In this document: positions 62,694 through 64,000 of the stretch, piece by piece | Position numbering within the stretch: position 1 is the stretch's first letter | Layout: each line of letters opens with the position of its first letter | Assembly: GCF_018881655.1 (NCBI RefSeq) | Contig: NZ_JACVPX010000002.1 | Location: forward strand, 62,001 to 126,000 | Direction: 5' to 3' | Length of the DNA stretch: 64,000 nt | Origin: Polynucleobacter sp. Tro8-14-1 | Lineage (GTDB): Bacteria; Pseudomonadota; Gammaproteobacteria; Burkholderiales; Burkholderiaceae | Notes under the pieces: generated by a model | Databases searched by the model: none | The model's input: the letters and a program-made list of their open reading frames with translations, nothing else | Told to the model about the DNA's origin: nothing | Position numbers and translations under genes: made by a program

Positions 62694-64000
62694 TAATAAA
62701 ACATAAAAATACCCCCCAACAAAATCATCATCTGCCTAAAAGCAAATGGCAAATCATCCGCCGCCTTACCTCCGCACTTTAATACCAGACTATTTTTTCC
62801 AGTGGGCGCATAGCCGACTTCTAATGCATCCAGAAATCTCATATAGGTCTCATTGATTGGGCTTGAAATAACCGCGCTTTTCCTTTTATGTTGGCCGATA
62901 CCCAATTCTTTCTGAGTAAATTTAATCGCATCTGCCCTTGCTCTAATTCGCTCTTTGGCGTAATCAAGCAATAAGAAGATATCGTCAGGATGCATTTCAA
63001 AATACGCGGTTGCTTTTGTAAGCCATTGATCAGCCTTCTTGATTCCCCCTCGCATACGCGGCTTTTTGACAATAAAAGCCTTGGGCAAGGGATCGGGTAA
63101 ATTTTCGTAAAGATACTTTCTATCTGATGCATATAGGTCGGCTTGATTGGTGAACGCGGTGGCATTGCTGATCCAGTGATGAGCAAGCTCTTCCGGAATA
63201 TCAAGTAACGCAGCCGTTTTAGCAAACCGCTTCTCATCTGCGCTTACAAGCCTCTCGAAACTATCGCAAGCCCACTCAATCCCCCGCCCAGCATCAGGAT
63301 TCAATATCTGCACAAGGTTTAAATGCTTTGAAGTCTGTTTTTGAATCTTTGGCCCTGGACTCATCACCTCATTGAGTAACACCGGAACTTTATCTAGCCC
63401 AGCCTTGGGGTCATCAAATGGCGTTTTGCACCGCCTACGTCTGATATCTAAATTACGTTTAGTGCCAGGATAGAGCGCATTTAGTAACCCCGGATTTAAG
63501 CGCAACAAACGTTCATGTAAAAAAGCGCCGGTCAGTACATCAATCACGTGGATGTAGCTATATAGAGTCGTTGCAGGCGAAGAGTGCCCAAGCAAAGTAG
63601 ATACGACATAGAGCTCTGATGGACTTGCCCTCGAGTCATTGAGTAAAAAATAACGGGCATATCCCATACGACGCTTGAGATTTCTAATCTGCAAAATGGG
63701 ATTACTTCCATCTGCCATTCCTACAGCCGCATGATCCCTCGCAATGCGCGCCTGGATTTCCGTATTGCCATAAAGGTGATCAAGTATGAAGCGCTCAGAA
63801 TTAGGCAATCGCGGCGCACATAAAAGCATCAAGGTATTCATCGCTGCTGAATGCCGGAGATGATGAAAGCGGATATAGGGATTTTTTGTGACCCGCCTCA
63901 TCGACTCATGAATATAGTCAATGATTCTGTCGCGCTCGGTGTTACTCGTTATTTCTAGGGAATTCTTCTCGCGCGCTTTAGCGCTCATTGGTACCGGGAA
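62684..64000 (-). CDS. Second tyrosine recombinase, partial, with long C-terminal extension
   Basis: The reading frame is open to the window edge; the ORF-track start at 63988 is internal, because no stop lies upstream. The visible part has the catalytic FHHLRHSAAMNTL and VSTLLGHSSPATTLYSYIHV motifs (Tyr nucleophile); the N-terminal Arg is outside the window. About 280 residues of helical, basic extension follow the catalytic domain. It differs clearly from the tRNA-Arg integrase, so it belongs to another element or to the far side of this one. Confidence 0.85.
   Translation of the reverse strand, partial: FPVPMSAKAREKNSLEITSNTERDRIIDYIHESMRRVTKNPYIRFHHLRHSAAMNTLMLLCAPRLPNSERFILDHLYGNTEIQARIARDHAAVGMADGSNPILQIRNLKRRMGYARYFLLNDSRASPSELYVVSTLLGHSSPATTLYSYIHVIDVLTGAFLHERLLRLNPGLLNALYPGTKRNLDIRRRRCKTPFDDPKAGLDKVPVLLNEVMSPGPKIQKQTSKHLNLVQILNPDAGRGIEWACDSFERLVSADEKRFAKTAALLDIPEELAHHWISNATAFTNQADLYASDRKYLYENLPDPLPKAFIVKKPRMRGGIKKADQWLTKATAYFEMHPDDIFLLLDYAKERIRARADAIKFTQKELGIGQHKRKSAVISSPINETYMRFLDALEVGYAPTGKNSLVLKCGGKAADDLPFAFRQMMILLGGIFMFYYQE

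Larger units (their letters stand above)
48565..64000. mobile_element. Genomic island integrated at tRNA-Arg (right end outside window)
   Basis: From the tRNA-Arg 3' end onward the gene content switches from conserved housekeeping to integrase, repressor, excisionase-like, toxin-antitoxin-like and defence-like genes, with uneven base composition between neighbouring modules. The element reaches at least to the second recombinase at the window edge. It may be one island or several nested insertions; the PfpI/GlxA pair could be host DNA or cargo. Confidence 0.75.

Overview
The window looks like a chromosome segment of a freshwater-type betaproteobacterium (Burkholderiales, most like Polynucleobacter). 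The evidence is the gene order (lptM-lysA, cytochrome c4, engB, hemB, dsbD-cutA next to the ribosomal superoperon), a complete rrn operon with tRNA-Ile/tRNA-Ala in the spacer, protein signatures and a moderate GC content. The genus call is inference; no database was searched.

Region 1 (1-6283) holds housekeeping genes: a frataxin-like 5' end, lptM, lysA, a diheme cytochrome c4, engB, hemB, and a dsbD-cutA pair. Region 2 (6299-39096, all minus strand) is the translation/transcription block. Read in the direction of transcription it runs tRNA-Tyr, tRNA-Gly, tRNA-Thr, tuf, tRNA-Trp, secE, nusG, rplK, rplA, rplJ, rplL, rpoB, rpoC; then, behind a new promoter, rpsL, rpsG, fusA, a second identical tuf, rpsJ and the S10/spc/alpha genes down to rplQ. 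A strong terminator and promoter separate rpoC from rpsL, and hairpins fill the few wide gaps (rplL-rpoB, rpsJ-rplC, rpsQ-rplN, rplA-rplJ). Region 3 (39121-44538) is the rrn operon with a near-consensus promoter, two boxA-like sites and a strong terminator. Region 4 (44619-48564) returns to housekeeping genes: a GNAT enzyme, a small cytochrome c, a dolP-diaA-rsmI neighbourhood, a short membrane-anchor protein and tRNA-Arg(CCG).

Region 5 (48565 to the window end) is accessory DNA that appears to have entered at tRNA-Arg. It begins with phased GTGCCC repeats, a small Xre repressor with apparent operators, an excisionase-like gene, and a tyrosine recombinase overlapping by 4 nt a 601-residue protein that I read as a PD-(D/E)XK-type nuclease with integrase-repeat-like segments. 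Cargo follows: an Xre/nucleotidyltransferase pair (toxin-antitoxin-like), a one-TM protein bracketed by imperfect repeats, an AbiJ/HEPN-like protein with a cysteine-rich mini-protein, a KAP-family NTPase divergent from a DUF2971 protein, a DJ-1/PfpI enzyme divergent from a GlxA-type regulator, and a run of Abi-alpha (DUF4393), M41-like zinc protease, 64-residue protein and SDH-type serine protease. It ends in a second, truncated-by-window tyrosine recombinase with a long C-terminal extension. The mix is typical of a defence-type island. The best candidates for something undescribed are the recombinase-nuclease operon and the Abi-alpha/two-protease cluster. No CRISPR array, insertion sequence or second att copy was found in the window.
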